Positions 16,876 through 27,302 are shown, counted from the first letter of the stretch. The stretch is 64,000 nucleotides of DNA from a virus (IMGVR_UViG_3300034685_000168:1-64000); one strand, 5' to 3'. Notes: generated by a model not told the origin, from the sequence alone. Program-made: numbers and translations.

Positions 16876-18297
16876 TTAATTATTCCTTTTTTTAATTCTA
16901 TTGTTATGTTCATTTATTTTAAGATTATTAGAATTTATATAATCTAAATATTTATCTACCATAATAACTAATGCTTTTTTAGTGTAATTATTCATATCCA
17001 ATAATACATCAGAAACAGCTAAACAATAATTTAAAAGAGATGAATTAAAATTTAAATAATTATTAATTTCTAATAAATATGCATAAATTAATTCTATTTG
17101 TTCAGGTGATAACATTTGTTTTTGATATTCAACTTGATGAACTCTTTCCATAACTTTATATGCTTCTTCGAATACCCTAAATGTACTATTTAATTTAGCA
17201 CAAAGATTTATTATTTGAGTAATAGTTTGTTCATTTTTTTCAATATTGTTATTATTATCTCCAAATAGTTCTTCTAAGGAACAATTTTCAATATTTATAT
17301 TTCTGTATATAAATGTACTTGTCATAGGTATTGGTTTTTCTTCTACTTTTAAAACTTCATCGACATTATTCACAAATCTATTAGGAGAAACTTCTGGGTC
17401 TATTATTAGTATATCATTAATTAATTTATTATTAACAATAGATTCGTTAAATATTTTAAAGAAATTATATTTTTCTAATTCTAATAACATTACGTCTAAC
17501 ATAATATTATCTATATATTCTTTCTTTTTAAAATGATCAACAGATTTTAAAAGTTTATTAATACCTAGATTAGATATCATATCTATTAAATTATTAACTT
17601 CTAATACAAAAAATCCATTAATAAAATATTTATCATATACATTTAAATCCATTGATTTCAACTTAATTTGTCTTTTTATTAATGGTATAAAACTTTTATT
17701 AGAAGGTCTTAAATATGGAATAAAATAATCTGTGTTATAATTTATCTCTTTGAGATATTCAAAATCATCTATATAAAAATGTTCTGGATCTATATGTTTA
17801 TTAGTCGACATTTCTTTATTAATAGTACTAATAATATCATTAGACTTTTTAATCATATTATTTAATTCTTTATTAATCTTTTCTGATTCTTTTTGTTTGA
17901 TATTATTTTTTTTAGTAGAGTTAGTTATCCATCCTTTTATCTTATCAAAAAGATTTTTTATAAATCCTAATATTTTTTTTATTAATGACCATACAACATC
18001 AATAGATCTTTTAATAAAATTATTATTAAGAATTTCATTATCGGGATCTTCTACAAGTGAATTTAATAATAGTTTATCTTCATCATTATAAATTTCTATT
18101 AAACCAATATTAGTTATATAAGATTTTAATTCGGGAGTAAATTTATTATTTTTAATAGTTTTTTTAAAAGCCATTAAAATATCCAGAGAAATCAATAGAT
18201 TTTCTACTCTATTTTGTGCTAAAAGTACATCAGTGTATGATGATATTGGTATGTCTTTTTCTTTTAATTTTAGATTAGTATAATTACCTATATTCAT
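16876..18297 (-). CDS. Hypothetical protein with amphipathic helix, 473 aa
   Basis: Unrecognised. Around residues 97-135 there is a striking amphipathic helix (VVWSLIKKILGFIKNLFDKI followed by KGWITNS) that could bind membranes or pack in a coiled coil. A basic linker follows. The C-terminal third is helical (about residues 370-470). It starts before the 301-aa gene in the same operon and is bounded upstream by a hairpin. A role in the virion interior or at the membrane is speculation. Confidence 0.7.
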   Translation of the reverse strand: MNIGNYTNLKLKEKDIPISSYTDVLLAQNRVENLLISLDILMAFKKTIKNNKFTPELKSYITNIGLIEIYNDEDKLLLNSLVEDPDNEILNNNFIKRSIDVVWSLIKKILGFIKNLFDKIKGWITNSTKKNNIKQKESEKINKELNNMIKKSNDIISTINKEMSTNKHIDPEHFYIDDFEYLKEINYNTDYFIPYLRPSNKSFIPLIKRQIKLKSMDLNVYDKYFINGFFVLEVNNLIDMISNLGINKLLKSVDHFKKKEYIDNIMLDVMLLELEKYNFFKIFNESIVNNKLINDILIIDPEVSPNRFVNNVDEVLKVEEKPIPMTSTFIYRNINIENCSLEELFGDNNNNIEKNEQTITQIINLCAKLNSTFRVFEEAYKVMERVHQVEYQKQMLSPEQIELIYAYLLEINNYLNFNSSLLNYCLAVSDVLLDMNNYTKKALVIMVDKYLDYINSNNLKINEHNNRIKKRNN

Positions 18298-18345
18298 TTA
18301 TTTATCCTTTAAATTTAATTAAAATGGTTTAGTTATAAAATGTTA

Positions 18346-18383
18346 TATTACATAAGTGAGAATTAACTCACTTATGTAATATA
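18346..18383. terminator. Rho-independent terminator
   Basis: A 16-bp perfect stem ATATTACATAAGTGAG/CTCACTTATGTAATAT with a 6-base loop, three bases past the stop of the 424-aa gene. Confidence 0.8.
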
Positions 18384-18386
18384 TAA

Positions 18387-19661
18387 TTATTTATTTAAAA
18401 AAACAAATTCTTCATTTATTAATTGATCTAATCCCATTTTAGATATATTATTGAAAAAATTAGTAATAAATATATTTTCTATAGTATTTAACCAATTTTC
18501 TAATAATTCATTATTAATAAAATTAGGTAATACTAAAAATTCTTTTTCATTTATATTATCTATTTCGATACTCAATTCATTATCATCTAATTTAAATAAA
18601 ATAATATTGTAATCTTTATCAACTATGATTTCTGATATTGAATGTTTTTTATTGTTTATAGAAACTTTATTATAAGGTGGTATAATAGAAATATTGTCAC
18701 TATTAGGTATTTTATTTATTTTACCACAATATAACCCATAATTATTAAAAGTTACATTATAGACATCTGAATATTTTTTCTCATTTTCATTTTCTGAATA
18801 AGGAAAAGGATTTGCTGCTTTTTCCATTTCTTCTTTTTCTAATGAAATAAAATCATTAACTAATTTAGTTGCTACTTGTGGATTTATTCCCAACCCATAT
18901 AACCAATGTAATGTTCCATTACCTATTACACCTGAAGATATAATATCATAATAAGATTGGGTAAAACCTTTTCGTATTTTACCTTTAAGATCCAATTCCA
19001 TTAAATCAGTTTCTGACCAATTATCAGGTTCCCACCCAAGCTTTTCACAGATACTTATATATACTTCATTAAATGAAGCTATTTCTTTTAAACAACCTTC
19101 TATATAGACTATAGAACTATTAATAGAACTAACCAATTCAACCATTTTATTTTTTAAATAATCTATTCTTGCTTCTAATTCTATTATTTCTAATTCAGTA
19201 TTTATATTATCTAATTCATTATCTGTTTTATTATTTTTTAATATATTTATTTTTTTATCTAATAAAACTATTTCCTTTTTATATTTGGATAAATTTATTT
19301 TTTGTTCATAAATTTTATTTTTATTAGTTTCTAATGCTGATCTTTTAGATTCTATTTGAGCTACACATTGTTTAATAATCTCTGCTGGAGCACAACCCGC
19401 TTCCATTGTTAATGTCATTAATTTATTATCTATTTGATTATTAGATCTACCAAAATTATTTTGTATAATGTCTTGGTATTTTAAATCAGAAGATAATCTT
19501 TCTAATTTATCATTATCAAAAACTTTAAATTCTAAAAAATTATTTAAATCACTTAATCCTCTAGATGCTATTTTAGTTAATGAAGTATTAGACTTACTAA
19601 ATATACTATCAACTTTATCAATAACATCTAAATATTTTTCTTCTATAATAGTTAAATCCAT
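18387..19661 (-). CDS. Coiled-coil protein, 424 aa
   Basis: Residues about 85-200 form a long coiled coil (repeated KxxIxxL/ELEIIELEARIDYLKNKM pattern). A conserved-looking globular segment follows with GNGTLHWLYGLGINPQVATK, then a beta-rich C-terminal region. I do not recognise the family. It lies ten bases downstream of the recombinase gene and is probably co-transcribed. It could be a recombination or replication partner or a structural protein. Confidence 0.7.
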   Translation of the reverse strand: MDLTIIEEKYLDVIDKVDSIFSKSNTSLTKIASRGLSDLNNFLEFKVFDNDKLERLSSDLKYQDIIQNNFGRSNNQIDNKLMTLTMEAGCAPAEIIKQCVAQIESKRSALETNKNKIYEQKINLSKYKKEIVLLDKKINILKNNKTDNELDNINTELEIIELEARIDYLKNKMVELVSSINSSIVYIEGCLKEIASFNEVYISICEKLGWEPDNWSETDLMELDLKGKIRKGFTQSYYDIISSGVIGNGTLHWLYGLGINPQVATKLVNDFISLEKEEMEKAANPFPYSENENEKKYSDVYNVTFNNYGLYCGKINKIPNSDNISIIPPYNKVSINNKKHSISEIIVDKDYNIILFKLDDNELSIEIDNINEKEFLVLPNFINNELLENWLNTIENIFITNFFNNISKMGLDQLINEEFVFLNK

Positions 19662-19671
19662 AATTAAAATA

Positions 19672-21045
19672 TTATTTCCTTTCAGATTCTAATATTTCTA
19701 ATATATCCATTATTGACAAATAAGGATATTTTTCTTTTTTAGGATCAAATACCCAATAACTTCTACTATTAAGTATTTTATCTATAGTTAGTTTTTTACT
19801 TTTTTTAATTGCTTCTACAAATTCTTCTGGCTTATAATCTACTTTATAAGGAAAATTAGATGTATTCCAAAATGCTTGAATAAAATACAAATGGAATGTA
19901 ATCTGTAATGCTCTTTTAACTTTATAATCCCGTACAACAGTTCTTAAATTTTTAGCATTAATAGAAACATCAGGTAATAACAACAAATGATGAGGTGCTC
20001 TTTGTTTATTAAATCCAAATCCATTTCCCATTTTAGTATTAGTTAAAATATTATATTCAGTTACTTCTTCTAATAAACCTTCATATTGAGAAACTACTAT
20101 AGGAATAGATTTACCTGAAGTATTATTTTTACATCTCTGAAGTGTAATAATAATTTCATTGAGTTCAACTGGATTATTATCATAATCAACTGGGTATTTA
20201 CATTCTTTATTGGAATCTTGAAGAGGTTTGGGTGTTTGTACTTCAGCCGCAATTGTATTTAAAAAAGTATATTGTGAACCAACTTGTTTTATTTTTGTAT
20301 TGTGTTTTTGATATTGAAGTTGTTTGGTTGTTGTAGGAAAAGGTCCTATATCACTAATATCACCAACATGACCTGTAGACAATAGCATTATACCAGCTTC
20401 ACCACAAAATCCATTAGCAGCTCTTGTGAATTTAGTTTTAGTATTTGCATCTCTCATATAAAGCGTATTAGTATCTGTTTCTAAATTCTTCTTATCATAA
20501 TCATCTAATTCAACTTTACTCTGTAATGCAGAATAACTATCTATAATTATTGGTGTTGGTATTAAAGTTTTTAATCCCTTACCTGTTGATGTATTAAGAA
20601 ATGGAGTTTCTTTTTTATAATCATTAATATTTTCCATTTTCTTTTTAACAATACCTATAATTATTTTAAACAATTCTCCCATTTTTATTCCATGTGCTGG
20701 AGAAATAAGTTTTAGTCTTTTATATAATTCGGTTCCATTTTCTTTTCCAAATAAAGATATTAATCTCTGTTCTGCATTGATCAAAGTATTTTCGCTATCA
20801 TATTCTAATGCTTCTTTTATTTCTTTATAAATAACCATTACTCTACCAAACAAACTCATTAATAGAGTACTTTTATAACATTGTTCTTTTCCAACTATAC
20901 AACTTTGTAACGCCGGTAATCCACCATCTAATAACCATTCTCCTGATGTTCCTCTTACAAAAGTTCCTGTTAATAAATCCCATACAGTATCCGTGTTAAA
21001 ATGAACAAAATGAATTGGTTCATAATTAATATCTATTAGACTCAT
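19672..21045 (-). CDS. RecA/UvsX-like recombinase, 457 aa
   Basis: The Walker A motif is GKEQCYKST (residues 52-60) and Walker B is IPTPIIIDSYSAL; the Gly-X-Gly-Lys of standard P-loops is replaced by Tyr-Lys, comparable to the Phe-Lys of T4 UvsX. A core near GEAGIMLLSTGHVGD fits the RecA fold. It should form filaments on single-stranded DNA and drive strand exchange in phage recombination-dependent replication. I start at the second ATG (21045), ten bases after AAAGGA; the first ATG at 21054 is too close. It is divergent from the plus cluster at 21141. Confidence 0.75.
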   Translation of the reverse strand: MSLIDINYEPIHFVHFNTDTVWDLLTGTFVRGTSGEWLLDGGLPALQSCIVGKEQCYKSTLLMSLFGRVMVIYKEIKEALEYDSENTLINAEQRLISLFGKENGTELYKRLKLISPAHGIKMGELFKIIIGIVKKKMENINDYKKETPFLNTSTGKGLKTLIPTPIIIDSYSALQSKVELDDYDKKNLETDTNTLYMRDANTKTKFTRAANGFCGEAGIMLLSTGHVGDISDIGPFPTTTKQLQYQKHNTKIKQVGSQYTFLNTIAAEVQTPKPLQDSNKECKYPVDYDNNPVELNEIIITLQRCKNNTSGKSIPIVVSQYEGLLEEVTEYNILTNTKMGNGFGFNKQRAPHHLLLLPDVSINAKNLRTVVRDYKVKRALQITFHLYFIQAFWNTSNFPYKVDYKPEEFVEAIKKSKKLTIDKILNSRSYWVFDPKKEKYPYLSIMDILEILESERK

Positions 21046-21140
21046 ATTTAACATTTCCTTTTAATTTGTTTTTATTTTATATAAGATAATTATTACATAT
21101 ATTTTTTAATTCTTTATAAAAAAGAGGAGTACCTTGGATA

Positions 21141-22577
21141 ATGCAAATCTTTCATGATACATTTTCAGATTATGATAAAAATTTATTAAAACCATTAGCA
21201 CAACAAGCTTTAATGAAAATATTAGATAAATTAGGTTTTATTAATTTCTTTGATAATAATTTTTATTATTACCACAATTCTTCTAGTGGTTCGAAAACTA
21301 AAACTAAAAATAATAATATTAAATTAAATGATAATAGAATTAATTGTAGAGTTACTGAAATTTTTAATCCTTCTAATGTAGAAAATATAAAACCTAAAAG
21401 TCTAGGTTATCAAGGATTTACAAGTAATAAAATTAATAGGACAACGCCTATATTTAATGACGAAGAACATAATATTTCATTACATAGTATTAGAGCTCCT
21501 ATGAAAATGACTTTAGATATAAGAGCATTATTTTTAGATATAACCCATGCACGTAATTTTATGATAAGAATGTTTAACGTATATGGATCAAAATTTGCTA
21601 ATATACCATTGAATTTTGCTTATGATATGTCAGTACCTAGTAATATACTTTTAATACAATTTATACTTTATAAATTATTAGATTTAGATATTAATAATTT
21701 TTATAACTATTTAAAAGATAATAGTGGTAATTCTATTACATTTAATTCTAATAGTTTTGGTACAAGAAAAGAATTAGTAATTAGACATGCTAATATAGAT
21801 GTTCCTGTAGATATATTGATGGAACAAGATAATATAGAAACCATACAAGTAGAACAAGTAGCTAATCATTTTGCTATAGAGTTTCAAGTAAATTTTCTAA
21901 TAGATGTTCCAACTATATTATTTTTACAATATCCAGAATCTATTAATAATAAATTAATACCAGAAGACATATGGCCTAATGCAGATTTTGAATCTAAATT
22001 ACATATAGATGGACACTATGATGCTAAATCATTGGATAATTATTTCCAAACTTATTGTAATTTACGAGATAAGTATTATAATATTCCTATTAAAAAATAT
22101 GATAAATATGTAAATGAATCAACTGATAATAAACCTTATTTTGAATCAGTATTTGTTTATATTCCATGGTTTGATACATGGCAAATTCCTGTTGGATCGT
22201 ATTTAAATAATACAAAAGATTATTCTCCTTTTATGTCTATTCTTTTTACATTAGATGAAGGCGAATATACTACATTGGATTTATCAGGTCCATTAGATCA
22301 TTTGGCTTTAACTGAATATACTCTAGAATGCCTTAATGAAGATAATAATAATTGTCTTTATTATTATCAAAATCCCAAAATACTATTACAAGTATTCAAT
22401 AATGACGAACAAGTTGAGCCTGCACTTTTAAATTTTAATAATAATATTTTAACAATACCTAATGTAGATTTTAAAAGTTCTTATAGGGTTGTTTTAAGTA
22501 AAGGAGAATGTTATGGGTATAATAAATACATCAAGAGATGGAATGTCGACATCAACGTTAGCAGACGCAATACTTAA
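21141..22577 (+). CDS. Hypothetical, probably virion protein, 478 aa
   Basis: Unrecognised. Rich in aromatic and Asn residues with many short beta segments, as in tail or neck proteins. The start follows GAGGAG. The last 65 bases overlap the next gene in another frame; the C-terminus ends KRWNVDINVSRRNT, and a very similar ending (RWNVDINCSREG) occurs in the probable sheath C-terminal protein at 58385. This may reflect a shared tail-protein fold. First gene of a four-gene plus operon. Confidence 0.7.
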   Translation: MQIFHDTFSDYDKNLLKPLAQQALMKILDKLGFINFFDNNFYYYHNSSSGSKTKTKNNNIKLNDNRINCRVTEIFNPSNVENIKPKSLGYQGFTSNKINRTTPIFNDEEHNISLHSIRAPMKMTLDIRALFLDITHARNFMIRMFNVYGSKFANIPLNFAYDMSVPSNILLIQFILYKLLDLDINNFYNYLKDNSGNSITFNSNSFGTRKELVIRHANIDVPVDILMEQDNIETIQVEQVANHFAIEFQVNFLIDVPTILFLQYPESINNKLIPEDIWPNADFESKLHIDGHYDAKSLDNYFQTYCNLRDKYYNIPIKKYDKYVNESTDNKPYFESVFVYIPWFDTWQIPVGSYLNNTKDYSPFMSILFTLDEGEYTTLDLSGPLDHLALTEYTLECLNEDNNNCLYYYQNPKILLQVFNNDEQVEPALLNFNNNILTIPNVDFKSSYRVVLSKGECYGYNKYIKRWNVDINVSRRNT

Positions 22578-23886
22578 CCCAGATCAATCTATAGAAGAAA
22601 TACAAAATGAACCTATAGTAGACACGACGTATGATAATATAGAAGATTTAGCTACAATAAAAGATATAAGTACTATTAGATCTAGTTTAAATACTGATAG
22701 AGATGTTAATACTATTAGATCTATTATTGCTTCTTTGTCAGGTAGTAAAATAGAATGTTCTTATTATCAAAAATATGATCAATCGGTTTTATCTCAAACA
22801 AGTTATAATTATATTTCTACTAATGAATCGGCTATAAAAACTCCCATGTTATGTATTCATAATTTTATTTTTAAACTAATTAATTCATTTGAATATAGTT
22901 ATGATACTGAAGGGAATATAAGTTCTGTAACTGGGACTGGAATAACTTATCCTAAATTTGAACCTAATAAAGGTGACGTATTTTTATATCCATTAGAAAA
23001 TAATCAATTAGGTTTATTTGTTATAAGTGATACTGAACGATTATCACCATTTCAAAATACTGTATTTAAAATTAATTTTTATTTAAGAGGATTTTTAGAT
23101 CAAGCATCATTAGATGAAGTAAAAAAAGCTTGTATTAAAGAAGTTTATTTTAATGAAAATGGATTTCTATCTGGTGATGATTCTTTATATTTAGATACTG
23201 AAGAATATGTTGATTTCGAAACAGCTAAAGAATTAGTATCAGCTATGATACAATATTACTATAAATTATTTTATGATAATAGATATAAAACTATATTTAG
23301 AAATGATAATATTTATGATATATTTGTAATAGAATTTCTTAATAAAATTACTGATTTTAGTGAAACATTTACTTTACCTAGATCTTTTTTAATTAAAGAT
23401 TTTATGGAATACACCATATTCGATGTAATACATTCTGATTATGATATAGAATTAAATGATATAAACCCATTTCTTTATTTGAAAAAACATACATTTTCTA
23501 ATTCAGATATTAATATAAATAACTTAATAAATAGAACTTATATTACTACTAATAGAGATAATACTTGTTATGCATCAGAATTATATATTTTCTCTAAAGA
23601 ATTTTATGAATATCTAGGTAAACCTATAGGTATAGATCCATTTTGTACAGACGAAGACCAATCTAATTGTATCGGATATGGACCAATATTAGAAGACCCT
23701 TCTACTTATACTGGGTTTACTACTATGGAAAATATATTAATAAAAAAAATAAATAAAACTTTAACAATAGATGAAATTATATCTTATGCATTACAATATA
23801 AAACATTTTCAGATAAAGATAAATTTTATCATATACCTATTTTAATTTATTTATTAAAAGAATATATGTATAGATTAATTAAATAA
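22513..23886 (+). CDS. Hypothetical, probably virion protein, 457 aa
   Basis: Unrecognised. The ATG at 22513 has AAAGGAG at good spacing inside the upstream gene, so the 65-base overlap looks real; a second in-frame ATG lies at 22543. The first 45 residues are Ser/Thr/Asp-rich and probably flexible, followed by a mixed alpha/beta body. It is the second gene in a plus operon with three others of similar composition, all likely structural. Confidence 0.7.
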   Translation: MGIINTSRDGMSTSTLADAILNPDQSIEEIQNEPIVDTTYDNIEDLATIKDISTIRSSLNTDRDVNTIRSIIASLSGSKIECSYYQKYDQSVLSQTSYNYISTNESAIKTPMLCIHNFIFKLINSFEYSYDTEGNISSVTGTGITYPKFEPNKGDVFLYPLENNQLGLFVISDTERLSPFQNTVFKINFYLRGFLDQASLDEVKKACIKEVYFNENGFLSGDDSLYLDTEEYVDFETAKELVSAMIQYYYKLFYDNRYKTIFRNDNIYDIFVIEFLNKITDFSETFTLPRSFLIKDFMEYTIFDVIHSDYDIELNDINPFLYLKKHTFSNSDININNLINRTYITTNRDNTCYASELYIFSKEFYEYLGKPIGIDPFCTDEDQSNCIGYGPILEDPSTYTGFTTMENILIKKINKTLTIDEIISYALQYKTFSDKDKFYHIPILIYLLKEYMYRLIK

Positions 23887-23909
23887 AAATAAAAGGAAGA
23901 GTCTTTACT

Positions 23910-24374
23910 ATGTTTAAAACAAATATAATATTTTATTCGTTAGAAGAATTAATGGATGCACCGTTACATAGAATTAAAAAAAAAGGAAGAATTTTAGTTG
24001 GTAGACCCCACCCATTAAAAATTAAATATGGTATCCCACTATTAGCAGATATGGATAATCAAAATGATAGGGTTCACCAAGGTAAAGTATCTATATCACA
24101 ACTGATAGATTTTACTTTAACCGAAACAGAATACGCTTTGATAGATATTGACCACATACCGGATATTATAAAAGTATTAGAAGAATATTTAGATTATCAA
24201 GCAGAGAATTATGATTTAAACAATGGTGAAGTTAAATTAATTCGAGATGGTTGTATAAAACTACATAATCAATATAGTAAATTTGTTGAAGATAACATTC
24301 ATAGAGATAAAAGATTACAAAAATCATCTAATTACACATTACTTGATAAAAAATTAAAACAATATAAATATTAA
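23910..24374 (+). CDS. Hypothetical protein, 154 aa
   Basis: Unrecognised. A short basic N-terminal region (HRIKKKGRILVGRPHPLKI) precedes an acidic helical part. The start follows AAAGGAAGAG. It lies 23 bases after the 457-aa gene and 15 before the 446-aa gene, in the same operon. Likely a small structural or assembly protein. Confidence 0.65.
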   Translation: MFKTNIIFYSLEELMDAPLHRIKKKGRILVGRPHPLKIKYGIPLLADMDNQNDRVHQGKVSISQLIDFTLTETEYALIDIDHIPDIIKVLEEYLDYQAENYDLNNGEVKLIRDGCIKLHNQYSKFVEDNIHRDKRLQKSSNYTLLDKKLKQYKY

Positions 24375-24389
24375 AGGTTTTTAAATAAA

Positions 24390-25730
24390 ATGGCAAATAT
24401 TAAACTTCATAAATCTATAGAAAATATAGTAAAAAAAATATCTGAATCTGATGATTATAATTTCTTTGTAATTAGAATGAAATTAATTAATCCAGCAACT
24501 GGTTACGAAATATATATTGGATCACCATCGCGGATAGATATAATTAGAGATTTAGAATCAAATATAATGGATTATATTGAAGTAGATTTTAAAATGTATT
24601 TAAAAGATTATATCAATGCATGTAATGAATATGAGAATCTTTATTCTATCATAGAATTTAGAAAATGTGATAGTGATTTAAATGTAGATAATAAACCTTA
24701 TAAAACTTTAAAATCTAAAATAATATTTAAAGATAAAGTAGATTTATTAAAAGTTATATCTAAAGAAAGAATTTATGGGCGAAACGGTATTCAGGAAACA
24801 GATGAACAGATGGCTAATGAAATTAATATTTCAGCTCAATTAATAGATCCTAAAGAATATATTGTTAGGAAAATACAATTGAATGGTTTATATAGTTCTA
24901 ATATTGAAAATATAATTTTAATGGCCCATTCTATTTTTGGTATTTCTAAATATAAACTAGCATTACCTGATAATACTAGATTTTATAATAATTTATATAT
25001 TCCTTCTACCAGAGATATAACTAATTTATTTTTTTATTTACAATCAGTTTATGGTATTTATAGAAAAGATATAACTTATTATATTCTTAATGATTGTTTA
25101 TATATTTACCCTAGATATGAAATATCTATGAATAAAGTATGGGATATAAATTCAACAGTTCATATTTATAGCGTGGATGAACAATCGTATTTAGGTGGTA
25201 AAAATTATCATACTTTCATTGAAAATGATTTACATATAATAAATAATTCACCTGTTGTTAATAATGACCCTCAAGCTTCTAATGTTGAGAATATAGCTAA
25301 TACATTGTTAATTACTTCTAAAGAAGAAATACTAGATAAAAAATCTAGTCTCAATAATGATAAAAAAAATGTAGATATAAAAAATACTGTTAAATTAATG
25401 GAGTTAACTGATATCCAATCTTTAGATGGAGAAAATACATTATCAGTAAAATATGCTAATAGTTATGGTAACCCATATATTTATGAATCATTAATGTATA
25501 GTTTACAAAATATAGCTACTAGTTTAATGTGGTATAGTGCCGATCCTTTCATAGAGATAGAACCAGGTACTCAAGTTAAATATCATTATGAAGATAAAGA
25601 TAAATATAAAACTGTCGATGCAACATTTAGAAGAATAGATTATTCTATTATAAAAGTTAAAGTTAATGGTGATGGAATAAATGACATTTTTCAATGTGTT
25701 GCGACTTTACATATGTATACTGGAAGATAA
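24390..25730 (+). CDS. Hypothetical, probably virion protein, 446 aa
   Basis: Unrecognised. The start at 24390 follows AAAGGTTTTTAAATAAA. A beta-rich N-terminal domain, an Asn/Ser-rich middle (about residues 285-330) and a compact C-terminal beta domain (YHYEDKDKYKTVDATFRRID) resemble the layout of baseplate hub-type proteins, but I cannot assign it. A short stretch near 24765-24825 uses unusual codons. Last gene of the plus operon; a terminator follows immediately. Confidence 0.65.
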   Translation: MANIKLHKSIENIVKKISESDDYNFFVIRMKLINPATGYEIYIGSPSRIDIIRDLESNIMDYIEVDFKMYLKDYINACNEYENLYSIIEFRKCDSDLNVDNKPYKTLKSKIIFKDKVDLLKVISKERIYGRNGIQETDEQMANEINISAQLIDPKEYIVRKIQLNGLYSSNIENIILMAHSIFGISKYKLALPDNTRFYNNLYIPSTRDITNLFFYLQSVYGIYRKDITYYILNDCLYIYPRYEISMNKVWDINSTVHIYSVDEQSYLGGKNYHTFIENDLHIINNSPVVNNDPQASNVENIANTLLITSKEEILDKKSSLNNDKKNVDIKNTVKLMELTDIQSLDGENTLSVKYANSYGNPYIYESLMYSLQNIATSLMWYSADPFIEIEPGTQVKYHYEDKDKYKTVDATFRRIDYSIIKVKVNGDGINDIFQCVATLHMYTGR

Positions 25731-25731
25731 T

Positions 25732-25769
25732 ATATAGATAGATGAGGTTTTATCCTCATCTATCTATAT
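25732..25769. terminator. Bidirectional terminator between convergent genes
   Basis: A 16-bp stem ATATAGATAGATGAGG/CCTCATCTATCTATAT with a 6-base loop between the convergent 446-aa and helicase genes. Confidence 0.85.
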
Positions 25770-25775
25770 TAATAT

Positions 25776-27302
25776 TTATAAATTATTTAAAAATGTAACT
25801 ATATCAGTTTGTTCTTCTTCTTGTTTTAAATCTACTACATGAATATCTCTTACAAATGTTGGTTCTTTATCTATATCATCTTTAATACCATATATTGGAT
25901 CGAATGGTTGTGCAAAATATTTATATTCTTCTGGGGTATTATCAACATATCGATGTTTCTTTCGTCTAACGCATAAATAAGATCTTCCATCTGCACCTTT
26001 TTCTATATTTAAGAAAATAGATAAATCTACTTCTTCTTCTAATCTCTTACATTTACCTATACAGTTAGTATTAAATCTCATAATAAAATTAGGAATACCT
26101 GAGTTAACTATTTCTGTTGCTTTATCATTTAACTGAGCCGCACTTATTAATGCATAATTATTATAATTAGCATGGTTCTTTATACTAGAATATAAATCTC
26201 CTAAACTAAAAGCAGTTTTTTCACCTTCTGTTGCCATTAGAGTCACATAATCTATTATCATAGCCATTAACTGAAAACCTTCTTTTTTAAGTTTTTCAGT
26301 TAAAGCAGTGTATTCTCTAAAACCAAATGTATCACCTATTTTTCTATATATCTTAAAAGACCAACCATTTTTAACCAATTCTTTTTTAAGAAAAGCTAAT
26401 AATTCATGTTCTTCTATATTATCTTCTGGGAATACTCCAAATTTTTCTAAATAAACTTCTTTATATATTTTATTAAGGTTCTTAATAACATCATTTTCTA
26501 ATGAAATAAAACAACATAATGGTTTTAATCCAGGATCTACTTCTGGAATATTATAAGCCATTATCCATCTAGCAAATTTTAATAACATAGAAGATTTATA
26601 ATTATGAGATAGTGCATAAAATAAAACTGATTCACCTAATCTTATTCCATTATTCTCTCCAGTCATTAATTGAAGACCTTGTAAACCTAATTTTAAAACA
26701 TCACCTGTTGTTCTATTTTTAAAAGCTCTCATTGCTTTTAAAGTTTCTTCTTCATTATCAAAATCTATTTCATCTATAATAGCGTGTCTAGATTCTTCTA
26801 ATGATTCTAATGGTGTAAATTCTTTAGCTATATTCAAAATATTACTTAATAATTCATCTTGTTTTAAATTATTAATACTATATTTACATTTAGTAGCATT
26901 TTTCATCATTAATTGTATTTTATTATTATAATCATACCATAAAATAGTTTTATTTAATTTATTTCGTAATCCTCTTATCTTTTCTAAATCAGGATCATCT
27001 TCTATTATATACTGAATACTATGTATTATATCAGGATCGTCATCCATAATATTTTCTGATGATTTTATTTTTAAATATATTTTTTGTAAATCTGATTTAT
27101 CTATAGAGGAGTTATTATTAATTATATTCTGAATTATATTACATAATATATAATTAGTTTGGGAAGCTAAACCTTCTGATTTTTCACTTTCTTTATCAAA
27201 TAATACCAGTATTTTATCTATTAATTTTTTATCTAAATCTGTATTAGATTTAGCTAATAAATATATACAATCTATTAGAGTATCGGTTTCAATAGTTATC
27301 AT
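25776..27302 (-). CDS. DnaB-like replicative helicase, 508 aa
   Basis: The C-terminal half has the RecA-type ATPase core of DnaB/gp41 helicases: Walker A in the form ALSHNYKSSML (Tyr in place of the usual Gly before Lys-Ser), Walker B MAMIIDYVTLM, the sensor AAQLND, and a late RRKKHRYVDN arginine-rich segment. The N-terminal half is helical and unrecognised. It should unwind DNA at the replication fork. I start at the ATG at 27302 because GGAG lies ten bases upstream; an ATG at 27326 precedes it without a ribosome site. Confidence 0.8.
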   Translation of the reverse strand: MITIETDTLIDCIYLLAKSNTDLDKKLIDKILVLFDKESEKSEGLASQTNYILCNIIQNIINNNSSIDKSDLQKIYLKIKSSENIMDDDPDIIHSIQYIIEDDPDLEKIRGLRNKLNKTILWYDYNNKIQLMMKNATKCKYSINNLKQDELLSNILNIAKEFTPLESLEESRHAIIDEIDFDNEEETLKAMRAFKNRTTGDVLKLGLQGLQLMTGENNGIRLGESVLFYALSHNYKSSMLLKFARWIMAYNIPEVDPGLKPLCCFISLENDVIKNLNKIYKEVYLEKFGVFPEDNIEEHELLAFLKKELVKNGWSFKIYRKIGDTFGFREYTALTEKLKKEGFQLMAMIIDYVTLMATEGEKTAFSLGDLYSSIKNHANYNNYALISAAQLNDKATEIVNSGIPNFIMRFNTNCIGKCKRLEEEVDLSIFLNIEKGADGRSYLCVRRKKHRYVDNTPEEYKYFAQPFDPIYGIKDDIDKEPTFVRDIHVVDLKQEEEQTDIVTFLNNL

